A stretch of DNA of 16,326 bases, from the NCBI GenBank assembly GCA_038043305.1, contig JBBTCG010000180.1, positions 1-16,326 of the forward strand. The letters run 5' to 3'. Each line of letters begins with the position of its first letter. The stretch's first letter is position 1. This document shows positions 1-7,398 of this stretch, one piece after another. The translations under genes were made by a program, and so were the position numbers. The stretch is from JACRCE01 sp038043305. Lineage in GTDB: Bacteria; Desulfobacterota; GWC2-55-46. Below the pieces are notes generated by a model. The model had not been told where the DNA came from. It saw only the letters and a list, made by a program, of their open reading frames with translations, and searched no databases.

Positions 1-36
1 TAAGCGGCTCATGTCAACGCATCCCCGGTTCCCCTT

Positions 37-684
37 ATGTCAAGGACGCCCAATAAGAATCAAACGGATGAGGCTTTAAGGCTCATTGATGAACTTACCC
101 GAACATTCAACCTCGGCAGCGCAATCAAGAATCTCAATCTGACAAGGGATGACGCCTCAATCATTCTGAAAGACCTTGCAAGGCGGCTTGGAGGGGCGGA
201 GCATACCGCGCGGCTTGAAGGGACGCCTCATCCAAAACACGCTGACCCTCCAAAGGCGCACGAACACGGCTCTGCATGGACCATATATGTTGACGGGGCT
301 TCTCGCGGTAATCCAGGACTTGCCGGGGCCGGCGCCGCGATAAAAGACCCGTGGGGCAGCGTTGTAAAGAGGCTCAAAAAATTCCTCGGCAGCGTTACGA
401 ACAACGTGGCCGAGTACAACGCGCTCATCATGGGGCTTGAGGCCGCCCAATCAATGGGCATTGACGATATACTGATAAAAGCCGATTCCGAGCTTATGGT
501 CAAGCAGGTGAACGGACTCTACCGGGTCAAGAGCGAGGACCTGAGACCCTTATACGACAGGGCCATGACGTCTCTCAAGGGATTCAAGACCTTCAAGATC
601 GAGCATGTCTATAGGGAACACAACAAAGAGGCCGACGCGCTGGCAAACGAGGCCATAGACTCGCATTTTCAGAAAGACCGGTAG
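37..684 (+). CDS. rnhA: Ribonuclease HI family protein
   Basis: The likely role is hydrolysis of RNA in RNA-DNA hybrids in the cytoplasm. The RNase H fold spans about residues 80-208. All four expected acidic positions are visible: D86 in YVDGASRGN, E126 in NVAEYNAL, D150 in KADSEL and D200 in EADALAN, with H195 just before the last. An N-terminal extension of about 75 residues is predicted mostly helical and is not part of the catalytic domain, so the protein is longer than the roughly 155-residue E. coli enzyme. ATG 37 is the only usable start because an in-frame TAA lies at 1-3 with no start codon between. A strong hairpin follows the stop. It could instead be a reverse-transcriptase-like RNase H relative of the RVT_3 type, which shares these motifs. 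Confidence 0.9.
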   Translation: MSRTPNKNQTDEALRLIDELTRTFNLGSAIKNLNLTRDDASIILKDLARRLGGAEHTARLEGTPHPKHADPPKAHEHGSAWTIYVDGASRGNPGLAGAGAAIKDPWGSVVKRLKKFLGSVTNNVAEYNALIMGLEAAQSMGIDDILIKADSELMVKQVNGLYRVKSEDLRPLYDRAMTSLKGFKTFKIEHVYREHNKEADALANEAIDSHFQKDR

Positions 685-693
685 TTGGATTTG

Positions 694-726
694 TAATAAT
701 AATCGTCTGCACGACGATTATTATTA
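694..726 (+). terminator. Perfect AT-rich hairpin after the RNase H gene
   Basis: A 14-bp perfect stem (694-707 pairing with 713-726) closes a 5-base loop TGCAC. The arms are built from AAT/ATT triplets ending in CGTC/GACG. It lies between the RNase H stop and mutL and could terminate in either direction. It lacks a clean T-tract after the stem, so it may instead be an mRNA-stabilising structure. Confidence 0.5.
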
Positions 727-786
727 TCGATAAGGAAGATTTCATTTTGAAGCTCGCAACCGATCAGCCGCCTCTCATCGTAACCT

Positions 787-2556
787 ATGTCCGGTATAAA
801 GATACTTCCAGACCTTCTTGCCGCCAAGATAGCCGCCGGAGAGGTGGTTGAGCGGGGCGCCTCGGTCGTAAAGGAGTTGATGGAAAACTCCATTGACGCC
901 GGTGCGTCCGCAATAACCGTGGCCGTCATCGAGGGGGGCGTACGCTCAATCCGCGTTATTGACGACGGATGCGGCCTGTCAAGGGAGGACGCATGCGCGG
1001 CATTTTCACGGCACGCGACGAGCAAGATAACCTCTGAGGCCGACCTTTATAATATAAGGAGTCTGGGCTTTCGCGGCGAGGCGCTATACAGCATTGCCGC
1101 GGTCTCTTGCCTTGTGATGCGGACAAGACAATCATCAGACCTTGCCGGAACCCGCGTAAAGATAGAAGGCGGGGAGCGACGGGAAGTGGGCGACGACGGC
1201 TGCCCGACGGGCACGTCAATCGAGGTCTCAGACCTGTTCTTCAACACGCCCGCGAGGCTTAAATTTCTGAAGTCATCCGAATCGGAGTTTCAACGGATTG
1301 CGGACGTGTTCAAAAGGCTTGCGGTCATACACCCTGAGATACGCTTCAAGCTGACTCACGGCTCTACAAAGATTCTGGACGCCCCTTCCGGCACGGCAAG
1401 GGCCAGATTAGTTGACGTATTCGGCCTTGAGACGATTGACGCGGCAAAAGCCATTGACAATGAAAACCCGGTCGTTTCAGGGTTCGTCGGCAACCATGAA
1501 CTCAACTATTCAACGGCAAGGTCGCTTTTTACGTACTGCAACGGACGCTCGATACGGGATAAGGCTGTAACGCGGGCGATACTCGACGGCTACGGCGCTT
1601 TTATCCGTGCGGGAAGATACCCGTTTGCCGTGATTAACATAAAGATTTCACCAGAGGACGTTGACGTCAATATCCACCCGACAAAGGCTGAGGTAAGGTT
1701 CAAGGATAATCGCCTTGTCTACGAGGCGGTAAAGGGTGCGGTAAGGGATACGTTGTCAAAGGGCTTCCCGTTGCAGGGAAGCGGCGTTTACGATTATAAA
1801 ACGCGGTCAGAGGCGATTAGACAGCCGTTTGCATCCGAGGCCAATCAGGTATGGCACGAGGCGTCCAAAGACGCGTGCTTAATCAGGCCGCTGCCCCTTG
1901 ACTTCCAATCAAAGGGAGATGGCAAGGATGTGATAAATTCGCAGTTTCTCGGCCTTGATATGGTTGGCCAGTTGTGGGGCGAGTTTTTAATCGTGCAGTC
2001 CCAGAGAAACGAACCGGACAACGAATTTTTTATCATTGACCAGCACGGCGCGGCTGAGAGGATAGCGTATGAGGCGCTCAAGGCAAGATTAGCCGGCTCT
2101 GAGACGCCAAGGAGTCAGGCGCTTTTGCTGCCTGAGGCCGTGGAGACGACGCCTGACGAGGCCATAAGCCTTTATGAGGAGATGGCCTGTCTTGAGAGGC
2201 TTGGGTTTGAGATAACGCCGTTTGGCCCGTCCGCGAGATACGGAGGGGAGACGTTCCTGATAAGGGCGGTTCCTGATCTGCTCTCAGGCAGGGGCGTTGC
2301 CGGACTTATCAAAGAACTTATCGAGGAGACAACGGAGAGCCACGGCTCGGCAAAGGCCGCCTTTGCGATAGATGAGCGCCTTATGCGGATAGCCTGCCAC
2401 GCCGTTGTACGCGGACGGCGCGTACTGACGAAGGAGGAGGCTCTTGCCCTTCTCAACGACCTTGCAAGGGTTGACTTTGCCGCTCATTGTCCGCACGGCA
2501 GGCCGATTGTAAAAAGATACACGCGGACGGAGATCGAGGCCATGTTTGGACGGTAA
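787..2556 (+). CDS. mutL: DNA mismatch repair protein MutL with endonuclease motif
   Basis: MutL couples MutS mismatch recognition to strand incision and excision. The N-terminal GHKL ATPase shows E33 in the MENSIDAGA motif, DDGCG (59-63), RHATSK (75-80) and GFRGEAL (94-100). The C-terminal domain carries DQHGAAERIAYE from D418, a one-residue variant (G for A) of the metal-binding DQHA(X)2E(X)4E motif. ACHAVV and CPHGRP (568-573) follow. This is the pattern of nicking MutL proteins found in bacteria without MutH. At 589 residues the length is usual. ATG 787 is fixed by an in-frame TAA at 781-783, but no Shine-Dalgarno sequence is visible ahead of it. The gene abuts miaA, a widespread pairing. 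Confidence 0.97.
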   Translation: MSGIKILPDLLAAKIAAGEVVERGASVVKELMENSIDAGASAITVAVIEGGVRSIRVIDDGCGLSREDACAAFSRHATSKITSEADLYNIRSLGFRGEALYSIAAVSCLVMRTRQSSDLAGTRVKIEGGERREVGDDGCPTGTSIEVSDLFFNTPARLKFLKSSESEFQRIADVFKRLAVIHPEIRFKLTHGSTKILDAPSGTARARLVDVFGLETIDAAKAIDNENPVVSGFVGNHELNYSTARSLFTYCNGRSIRDKAVTRAILDGYGAFIRAGRYPFAVINIKISPEDVDVNIHPTKAEVRFKDNRLVYEAVKGAVRDTLSKGFPLQGSGVYDYKTRSEAIRQPFASEANQVWHEASKDACLIRPLPLDFQSKGDGKDVINSQFLGLDMVGQLWGEFLIVQSQRNEPDNEFFIIDQHGAAERIAYEALKARLAGSETPRSQALLLPEAVETTPDEAISLYEEMACLERLGFEITPFGPSARYGGETFLIRAVPDLLSGRGVAGLIKELIEETTESHGSAKAAFAIDERLMRIACHAVVRGRRVLTKEEALALLNDLARVDFAAHCPHGRPIVKRYTRTEIEAMFGR

Positions 2557-2560
2557 AAAG

Positions 2561-3478
2561 ATGCAAAGGCCCAAGGCAATCGTCATAACCGGGCCAACGG
2601 CCGTTGGCAAGAGCAATCTATCCCTTGAGCTTGCCGAACTCTTCAACGCCGAGATAATAAGCGCGGACTCCATGCAGGTCTACAGGCACATGGACATCGG
2701 CACGGCCAAGCCGTCAAAGGCGGTAAGAGCTTCCATCAAACATCACCTGATAGACGTTGTAAACCCTGATGAGGGATACACCGCTGCCAGGTTTGCCTCT
2801 GACGCGCACGCGGCAATGGAGCGCATCTCTTCCCTTGGCAAGGCGGTTTTTATAGTCGGCGGCACCGGGTTGTATATAAAGGCACTTACTCAGGGGCTGT
2901 TCGCTGGGCCTGGGCAGGATTTTGCAGTAAGGGAGAGGCTCCTTAAAGAGGCTTTGGATAATGGCGCGGGCGCGCTCTTTGAGAGGCTAAGGGATGTTGA
3001 CCCTCAGGCTGCGGCCGCTATCCATCCGAATAATCTGAGGCGCATAATCCGCGGCCTTGAGGTCTTCGAGGTCTCAGGCAGACCCATAACGGACTTCCAG
3101 CGCGAGCACGGATTCCAAGACGAGCCGTTTGACGATCTGCGGATTGCGCTCCACTGTGAAAGGGACGCGCTCTACGAGGCCATTGACCGCCGGGTTGACA
3201 AGATGATGGAGCACGGGCTTATCTACGAGGCGCGGGAACTCAACGCGACGGGATACGCATGGGACTTGAAGCCCATGTGCGGTTTGGGTTATAAGGAGAT
3301 GGGCGAATATCTGCGTTCCGAGCGCGGCCTTGACGAGGCCGTTGAACTTATAAAGAGAAATACAAGACACTATGCCAAGCGCCAGATGACATGGTTCAGA
3401 AAGGACGCATCCATTAAGTGGTTCACCATTCGTCAAAAAGAGGCGATTATAGAATGTTTGAAAAGGCATCTTGGATGA
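2561..3478 (+). CDS. miaA: tRNA dimethylallyltransferase MiaA
   Basis: MiaA transfers the dimethylallyl group from DMAPP to N6 of A37 in tRNAs that read codons beginning with U. Visible motifs are the P-loop GPTAVGKS (residues 11-18 from this start), ADSMQVYR with the catalytic Asp at 36, DIGTAKPS, GGTGLYIKAL and RRIIRGLEV. The length of about 305 residues matches the family. ATG 2561 lies just after the mutL stop (2554-2556). An in-frame TTG at 2546 inside mutL would add five residues and cannot be excluded. Neither start has a strong ribosome-binding site, so coupling to mutL translation is likely. The stop overlaps the next gene as ATGA. Confidence 0.96.
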   Translation: MQRPKAIVITGPTAVGKSNLSLELAELFNAEIISADSMQVYRHMDIGTAKPSKAVRASIKHHLIDVVNPDEGYTAARFASDAHAAMERISSLGKAVFIVGGTGLYIKALTQGLFAGPGQDFAVRERLLKEALDNGAGALFERLRDVDPQAAAAIHPNNLRRIIRGLEVFEVSGRPITDFQREHGFQDEPFDDLRIALHCERDALYEAIDRRVDKMMEHGLIYEARELNATGYAWDLKPMCGLGYKEMGEYLRSERGLDEAVELIKRNTRHYAKRQMTWFRKDASIKWFTIRQKEAIIECLKRHLG

Positions 3479-4212
3479 AAAAATCTATCGCTGCCGCCAT
3501 TGCTGCCGCTCTCATTTTATCTTTTCACTGGACGGCCTCGGCCGGCGATTCTCTTCAGGTAAAGGCAGATGGCACGGCAACGAGGTTTGAGGATAAGGCC
3601 GACGTAAAGAAGCGCGCCATTGAACGCGCGCTTGCCGAGGCCGTAACGAGCGCCATCGCAACGCTCGAGGCGGACAAGGGATTACTGGAAACCTCTGATG
3701 AGCTCAAGAAGAAGGCGGCCTCCAACGCCCAGGTCTACGTGCTTGACTACAAGATACTTGCCGAGGGCTGGCTGACTCATCTCGACATGACGCCTCCCCC
3801 CGGCGACGATAGCGTTGCGGGGCTCCCCCTCGCCGCATTGCCGGGGGTTGAGGTCTTTCATATCCGGCTTGAGGCAAGCATTGACGCGGCCCAGCTTAAA
3901 AAGGCTCTGTTGACCGGCGAAAAAAGCGCGTCCGCGCATATTGAAGGGATAACGTTTGTCCTCCTCGACTTTAGCGATTACGCGGGCCATAAGGAGGTCG
4001 TTGCCGCGCTTGAAAAAACGGCGCAGATAAAAGACCTGATTTATGTATCGTTTTATCGCGGCAAGACTGTGCTCGCGGCAAATTCGACGGTTGACGCTCA
4101 CGCCCTTGTCAGACAGCTTGCAAGGGATTTGCAGGGATGCTGCGCCGTGGTAAACGGCGCATCCGGGATTATCGTAATAAAGCCGCAAACACTCTCACGG
4201 AAGGGCGATTGA
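3475..4212 (+). CDS. Exported protein with a FlgT N-terminal-like region
   Basis: The product is a predicted periplasmic protein of 245 residues. Residues 1-23 form a signal peptide (MKK, hydrophobic core, ASA before G24). The first mature stretch, LQVKADGTATRFEDKADVKKRAIERALAEA in outline, resembles the FlgT N-terminal domain type, in which a beta strand precedes a long helix rich in A, R and E. A second alpha/beta unit occupies about residues 150-220. The exact biochemical role is not known to me. ATG 3475 is preferred because it makes the ATGA overlap with the miaA stop and places the signal peptide at the true N-terminus. GTG 3418 and ATG 3454 would extend the protein into miaA. The next gene starts directly after the stop and encodes a lipoprotein, so the two may act together at the outer membrane. 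Confidence 0.8.
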   Translation: MKKSIAAAIAAALILSFHWTASAGDSLQVKADGTATRFEDKADVKKRAIERALAEAVTSAIATLEADKGLLETSDELKKKAASNAQVYVLDYKILAEGWLTHLDMTPPPGDDSVAGLPLAALPGVEVFHIRLEASIDAAQLKKALLTGEKSASAHIEGITFVLLDFSDYAGHKEVVAALEKTAQIKDLIYVSFYRGKTVLAANSTVDAHALVRQLARDLQGCCAVVNGASGIIVIKPQTLSRKGD

Positions 4213-4806
4213 TTGACAATGAACAGGCTGTATACCGTCGTTTTTTCCCTCCTCATGCTTTCCGGCTGCTCTGCCGTGGACTACAGCGTTTCCGAAAAGT
4301 TCGCGGACGTGAAGCCGTATACAATCGTAGTGATGCCGATAGACTGGACAGGGGCAGGAGAGCCAAAGGCTGCGGGTAAGGACGTAACCCGGCTTTTCAA
4401 AAGCATGGCCATTGAGGCCCTTAAATCGAAAAGATACAACGTGTCAACGGATGAGACTCTGCCCGGTGCCGCAGTAAAAAAACCGGCTGAAGCCGCCAAG
4501 GCCGCAGGCGCGGACGCGGCGCTTGTAATCCGCATGAACGAGTGGGACGCCTCCGAGGTGCTCTCCTATGCGTCGCTCAAGATACGCGCAACGATTGAGA
4601 TGCACTCAAAGGACGGAGAGCTTCTCTGGCGCGTGGAGTACGCCACAAGTGAATCGGATGCGGGCCTTGACGCCTCCACGGTGGAGGCCGGCGTGATAAA
4701 GACTTATGAGCCGAGGGTGCAGCGTTTCGTTGACGCGGCGTTTTCGACCCTTCCCCAAGCCGCTTTGCCTGATAAACGCGGACGGTTTTTTGAGTGGCTG
4801 CCGTAG
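4213..4806 (+). CDS. Outer-membrane lipoprotein, GNA1162/DUF799-like
   Basis: The N-terminus is a lipoprotein signal: a short basic start, a hydrophobic core and the lipobox LSGC, with the lipidated Cys at residue 19. The mature part has the PYTIVVMPIDW strand and then a helix ending in a K-R-Y-N-V strand, like the GNA1162 (DUF799) and related LpoB/CsgG-type envelope lipoproteins. This assignment rests on pattern only. The TTG at 4213 follows the preceding stop with no gap and has GGAAGGG (4199-4205) at 7-base spacing. ATG 4219 is an alternative with poor spacing, and both leave the lipobox intact. Together with the preceding exported protein it forms an envelope pair at the end of the mutL-miaA run. 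Confidence 0.75.
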   Translation: MTMNRLYTVVFSLLMLSGCSAVDYSVSEKFADVKPYTIVVMPIDWTGAGEPKAAGKDVTRLFKSMAIEALKSKRYNVSTDETLPGAAVKKPAEAAKAAGADAALVIRMNEWDASEVLSYASLKIRATIEMHSKDGELLWRVEYATSESDAGLDASTVEAGVIKTYEPRVQRFVDAAFSTLPQAALPDKRGRFFEWLP

Positions 4807-4826
4807 GGGCTGCCCCGTTTGGGTAC

Positions 4827-4855
4827 TTGACAGATGTATATGATTATCATATACT
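4827..4855 (+). promoter_or_regulatory. Near-consensus sigma70 promoter of brnTA
   Basis: The -35 is TTGACA (4827-4832), the spacer is exactly 17 bases and the -10 is TATACT (4850-4855). The expected transcription start falls at about 4861-4863, which is the brnT ATG. This is the best promoter match in the window. Confidence 0.8.
4836..4854. promoter_or_regulatory. 19-base palindrome, likely BrnA operator
   Basis: GTATATGAT, a central T, then ATCATATAC form a perfect 9-1-9 palindrome. It covers the spacer and most of the -10 of the brnTA promoter. BrnA antitoxins are ribbon-helix-helix proteins and the family is known to autorepress, so this is the obvious binding site. That BrnA binds here is an inference. 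Confidence 0.65.
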
Positions 4856-4861
4856 CATAGT

Positions 4862-5179
4862 ATGGCTGAACCTCTCGACATCCTGTCCGAGTGTGCTGGG
4901 TTTGAGTGGGACGAGCATAATTCAATAAAGAATTGGCAAAGACACGGCGTTACCCCGTCAGAGTGTGAAGAGATTTTTTTCAACCGGCCGCTGGTGGTTG
5001 CCGAAGACGCTAAACATTCGGCTAAGGAAGCTCGCTTCTATGCGCTTGGGGCTGCGGATTCCGGCAGGAGACTCTTTATCGTATTTACCGTTCGCAGGGG
5101 CTTGATACGGGTAGTATCCGCAAGGGAAATGAGTCGAAAGGAAAGGGGGTTATATGAAGCCGCTGAAGAAGATTCCTGA
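4862..5179 (+). CDS. brnT: BrnT family ribonuclease toxin
   Basis: BrnT is the toxin of the type II BrnTA system, a RelE-fold ribonuclease that blocks translation. Family signatures in the 105 residues are FEWDEHN (14-20), N24, RHGV (27-30), E56 and R58 in the KEARF stretch, GRRLFIVFT (68-76), IRVVSAREM (82-90) and RKERGLYE (92-99). The length is slightly above the usual 90-100 residues because of an N-terminal stretch of about 13 residues. No Shine-Dalgarno sequence precedes ATG 4862, and the promoter geometry puts the transcript start on this codon, so it is probably read as a leaderless mRNA. An internal start closer to FEWD is not available as ATG. It overlaps brnA by 26 bases, in the toxin-first order typical of brnTA. 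Confidence 0.92.
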   Translation: MAEPLDILSECAGFEWDEHNSIKNWQRHGVTPSECEEIFFNRPLVVAEDAKHSAKEARFYALGAADSGRRLFIVFTVRRGLIRVVSAREMSRKERGLYEAAEEDS

Positions 5180-5435
5180 ATTCAAAAGCGAGGAAGAGGA
5201 GAGGGTGTTCTGGTCTGCTCACGACTCAACGGCCTATATTGATTGGAAAAAGGCAATGGCCGTTGTATTACCGAACCTTAAACCGTCGCTCAAGAGCATA
5301 TCCTTGAGGCTGCCGGGGACCATGCTCAACGAGTTAAAGCTCCTTGCAAACAAGCGAGACGTGCCTTACCAGTCGCTTTTGAAGATATTTCTTTCAGAGA
5401 AGATCAGGGAAGAGATGCGGCGGACGGCGGCCTGA
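5154..5435 (+). CDS. brnA: BrnA family antitoxin (ribbon-helix-helix)
   Basis: BrnA neutralises BrnT by direct binding and represses the operon. The N-terminal part has IPEFKSEEEERVFW (7-20) followed by HDSTAYIDW, the characteristic toxin-facing segment. The DNA-binding part has the strand KSISLRLP (47-54) followed by two helices including LANKRDVPYQSLLKIFL (64-80), a CopG/RHH signature. The length of 93 residues is normal. The start at 5154 has a strong AAGGGGG site and lies inside the end of brnT, which allows translational coupling and dosage control. The gene runs convergently into the hydG-like gene with a gap of only 13 bases and no obvious terminator. Confidence 0.93.
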   Translation: MKPLKKIPEFKSEEEERVFWSAHDSTAYIDWKKAMAVVLPNLKPSLKSISLRLPGTMLNELKLLANKRDVPYQSLLKIFLSEKIREEMRRTAA

Positions 5436-5448
5436 TTGGCTTGTCGCC

Positions 5449-6270
5449 CTACAGCGCCTCAGGCATGTCCTTTAACTCGCTCAGGGAGTAGACCGGCCCT
5501 TCCTGACAGACGTAGCTTGAGTGTATCTGACAGTGGCCGCATTTGCCGAGGCCGCACTTCATCCTGCGCTCAAGGGACAGTAAAATCGCCTCCGGCCCAA
5601 GCCCCTTTTCCTTCAGGCTCATTATAACGAATTTGTACATGACGGGCGGCCCGATTATTACGGCAAGCGTTTTTTCAGGGTTGAACTTCACGCCGGGAAT
5701 GAGCGTGGTTACGACCCCGACGTTGCCGCTCCAATCAGGGTGAGGCTTGTCTATGGTCAGTTTAACGTCAAACCCCTTTTCAACCCATCCCTCCATCTCG
5801 TCCCTGAATAAAAGCTCCTCTGGCGTCTTTGCGCCGTAGATGACGGTGTATCCGTTGCCCGCGCTTTGTCCGGCAATGGTCTTTATCAGCGAGCGCATGG
5901 GAACCATGCCGATGCCGCCCGCTATGAACAGGGCGTCTTTGCCCGCAAAACCCGACACGTCGAATCCCCTGCCAAAAGGCCCGCGTATCCACAGGGAGTC
6001 TCCGCTCACAAGCCTGTGTATTGCCGCGCTGAGATTTCCAACCTCGCGTATGCCCAACTCGAAGGTGGTATCGCCGGGCGACAAATACGCCGAGGTGATG
6101 GAGAAAGGCGCCTCGCCGAAGCCCGGAAGCCCTGCCATGAAGAACTGTCCGGGGGAGTAGCGAAGTTCAAATCCCGCTGGTACGGATACGGTGAAGAGCT
6201 TTTCCCTGTCGGTCAGCCTTGATACCTTTTCAACCCTTGCGCGTTGCGGCAGGTATGCCGAGAGCGTCAT
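5449..6270 (-). CDS. FAD/NAD(P)-binding electron-transfer subunit, HydG/AsrB-like
   Basis: This is a flavin reductase-type subunit that passes electrons between NAD(P)H and an iron-sulfur partner. From this start (273 residues) it shows the FAD site SPGQF (39-43) and PFSITS (55-60), GPFGRGF (97-103), the nucleotide site AGGIG (117-121), IIGPPVMY (205-212) and a C-terminal [2Fe-2S] motif with C239, C244, C247 and C255. This order fits sulfhydrogenase gamma subunits and AsrB. ATG at 6270 is preferred: GGAAGGG lies 6 bases upstream and the N-terminus then begins near the YLPQRARV strand. ATG at 6300 also has a GGAAG site and would add ten residues. It overlaps the upstream HydB-like gene, so the two are translated together. 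Distinguishing HydG from AsrB needs a phylogeny. Confidence 0.88.
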   Translation of the reverse strand: MTLSAYLPQRARVEKVSRLTDREKLFTVSVPAGFELRYSPGQFFMAGLPGFGEAPFSITSAYLSPGDTTFELGIREVGNLSAAIHRLVSGDSLWIRGPFGRGFDVSGFAGKDALFIAGGIGMVPMRSLIKTIAGQSAGNGYTVIYGAKTPEELLFRDEMEGWVEKGFDVKLTIDKPHPDWSGNVGVVTTLIPGVKFNPEKTLAVIIGPPVMYKFVIMSLKEKGLGPEAILLSLERRMKCGLGKCGHCQIHSSYVCQEGPVYSLSELKDMPEAL

Positions 6271-7309
6271 CTTTTGCCCTTCCGTCGCGTATAAGCTCAT
6301 TGGTCACTTCCGTTATATTTATCTTTACAAGACAGGTCCTTGAGCACCTGCCGCAGCCGACGCAGAAAAGAGAGCCAAACTTATCGCTCAGGTAGCGAAA
6401 CTTCCGGTTGAAGCGGTGCCTTAGACGGTTAGCCCTTGATCTTCTGAAGTTATGGTCCCCAGCGACCTTTGCGAACTCTTCAAGGGTGCAGCCGTCCCAT
6501 ACCCGGACGCGCTCGCCGCCAGAAAGGTCCGCCTTTACCTCGTCTCGCACGTCTAAACAGTAGCATGTGGGGCATACGTTGTTGCAGGAGCCGCACCCGT
6601 AGCAGACGGCGCCGATCTTCTCCCATACGGGGTGAGCGTCGCTTAAGGCGTAGACGCCCGGCAACTCCTCCCTTGGGGCATCAAGCTTCGCCTTAAAAGA
6701 GCGCTTTTTTTTCTCCCATGCCTTTGCCAATTCCTTGAGATGAACGTCCTTTGGAGGCAGCGGCCTTGCGTACTTCGTCAGGGTGGACGCCCCCTTTTCA
6801 GAGCCGACCGATACGAGCACCCCGGACTTTATCTCTGTCAGGAAGAGGTCAAAGCCATTGTCAATTGTCATGGTACCGAGGCTTTCGCAAAAGCAGTACT
6901 CGTCAGGCATACAATCAGCGCCGATGACGATTGTCCTTTCGCGCCTTGCAAGGTAGTTGACGTCAATTGTGCCGGTTGAAAATACCCTGTCCATCAGGCT
7001 GAGGCCGTGGATGTCGCACGGGTGAAGCCCTATGACAACCTGATCGCGTGATTCTACGATAGGGCTATGGCTGCCCGAAGCCATGTCGAACTTCAAGAGC
7101 CGCTCCCGCTGAGGGAAGAAAAACTCCTTTGCGGACAGGTGCGTCGGGGTCTGGGCAAGGACAAGGTCTTTTGAATCCGTTATAAGGCCAAAGGCCGGAA
7201 AGCCGTCTTTTTTAATTGTGCCGTAGACAACAAAGCCGCCTATGAGGCCGGATATGAACCTCCGGAAACCGGCATGGGTTAAAAACCTGTATTGAGCGTT
7301 TTTGTCCAT
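6230..7309 (-). CDS. 4Fe-4S dicluster electron-transfer subunit, HydB/AsrA-like
   Basis: The protein is predicted to carry electrons between the flavoprotein partner and a catalytic subunit in the cytoplasm. Two C-terminal ferredoxin motifs are clear: C236, C239, C242, C246 and C316, C319, C322, C326. Earlier signatures of the sulfhydrogenase beta / anaerobic sulfite reductase A family are HPCDIHGLSLMDRVF (96-110) and CMPDEYCFC (133-141). At 359 residues the length is typical. The ATG at 7309 (minus strand) has AAGG about 7 bases upstream. No hydrogenase large or small subunit and no siroheme AsrC gene sits on either side: the flanking genes are brnTA and iscR. Its promoter region is shared with the divergent isc cluster. 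Confidence 0.88.
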   Translation of the reverse strand: MDKNAQYRFLTHAGFRRFISGLIGGFVVYGTIKKDGFPAFGLITDSKDLVLAQTPTHLSAKEFFFPQRERLLKFDMASGSHSPIVESRDQVVIGLHPCDIHGLSLMDRVFSTGTIDVNYLARRERTIVIGADCMPDEYCFCESLGTMTIDNGFDLFLTEIKSGVLVSVGSEKGASTLTKYARPLPPKDVHLKELAKAWEKKKRSFKAKLDAPREELPGVYALSDAHPVWEKIGAVCYGCGSCNNVCPTCYCLDVRDEVKADLSGGERVRVWDGCTLEEFAKVAGDHNFRRSRANRLRHRFNRKFRYLSDKFGSLFCVGCGRCSRTCLVKINITEVTNELIRDGRAKDDALGIPAATRKG

Positions 7310-7329
7310 CAGGATACCTTGGGAAAAGA

Positions 7330-7354
7330 ATACTTGACAAAATTAATAAGGTAT
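7330..7354. promoter_or_regulatory. Candidate IscR/Rrf2 type-1 operator
   Basis: The 25 bases start with ATACTTGAC and end with ATAAGGTAT, separated by AAAATTA. Against the published E. coli IscR type-1 consensus (left half ATASYYGACT, centre RWWWY, right half AGTCRRSTAT) I count 22 of 25 matches, with mismatches at box positions 10, 17 and 19. The left half is nearly perfect and the right half weaker. It lies between hydB-like and iscR. The comparison is by eye from memory of the consensus, and binding by this regulator is inferred. Confidence 0.5.
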
Positions 7355-7362
7355 ATTAAATT
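7334..7362 (+). promoter_or_regulatory. Possible rightward promoter in the hydB-iscR interval
   Basis: TTGACA (7334-7339), a 17-base spacer and TAAATT (7357-7362) form a plausible sigma70 promoter towards iscR. The -35 sits inside the IscR-type box, the usual geometry for repression. It would give an iscR leader of about 355 bases. A weaker leftward alternative for hydBG is TTGACT (complement of 7416-7421) with TAAAAA (complement of 7394-7399). Confidence 0.4.
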
Positions 7363-7370
7363 ACATTTAA
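7356..7370. promoter_or_regulatory. 15-base AT-rich palindrome
   Basis: TTAAAT, centre TAC, then ATTTAA form a perfect palindrome with 6-base arms directly after the IscR-type box. It overlaps the candidate rightward -10. It could be an operator for an unidentified dimeric regulator. I recognise no specific family consensus in it. Confidence 0.35.
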
Positions 7371-7398
7371 GCGACATACCCTGTATGTCGCTATTTTT
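7371..7398 (+). terminator. Hairpin plus T-tract, or divergent-region operator
   Basis: GCGACATAC (7371-7379) pairs perfectly with GTATGTCGC (7383-7391) around a CCT loop, and TATTTTT follows. Read rightward it looks like a small intrinsic terminator or attenuator just after the candidate start site. Read leftward it would sit at the 5' end of a hydBG transcript. The perfect symmetry also permits an operator role. Confidence 0.45.

Noticed and set aside
1..56. Open frames entering from the left edge (stops at 54-56 and 77-79)
   Set aside because: Either could be the tail of an upstream gene, but fewer than 26 codons are visible and neither carries a recognisable motif.
4806..4822. GGGGCTGCCCC mini-palindrome after the lipoprotein gene
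   Set aside because: A 4-bp stem with a 3-base loop and only three T residues after it is too weak to call a terminator.
5436..5627. 63-codon plus-strand frame after brnA
   Set aside because: It lies opposite the conserved C-terminus of the HydG-like gene, including its [2Fe-2S] cysteines.
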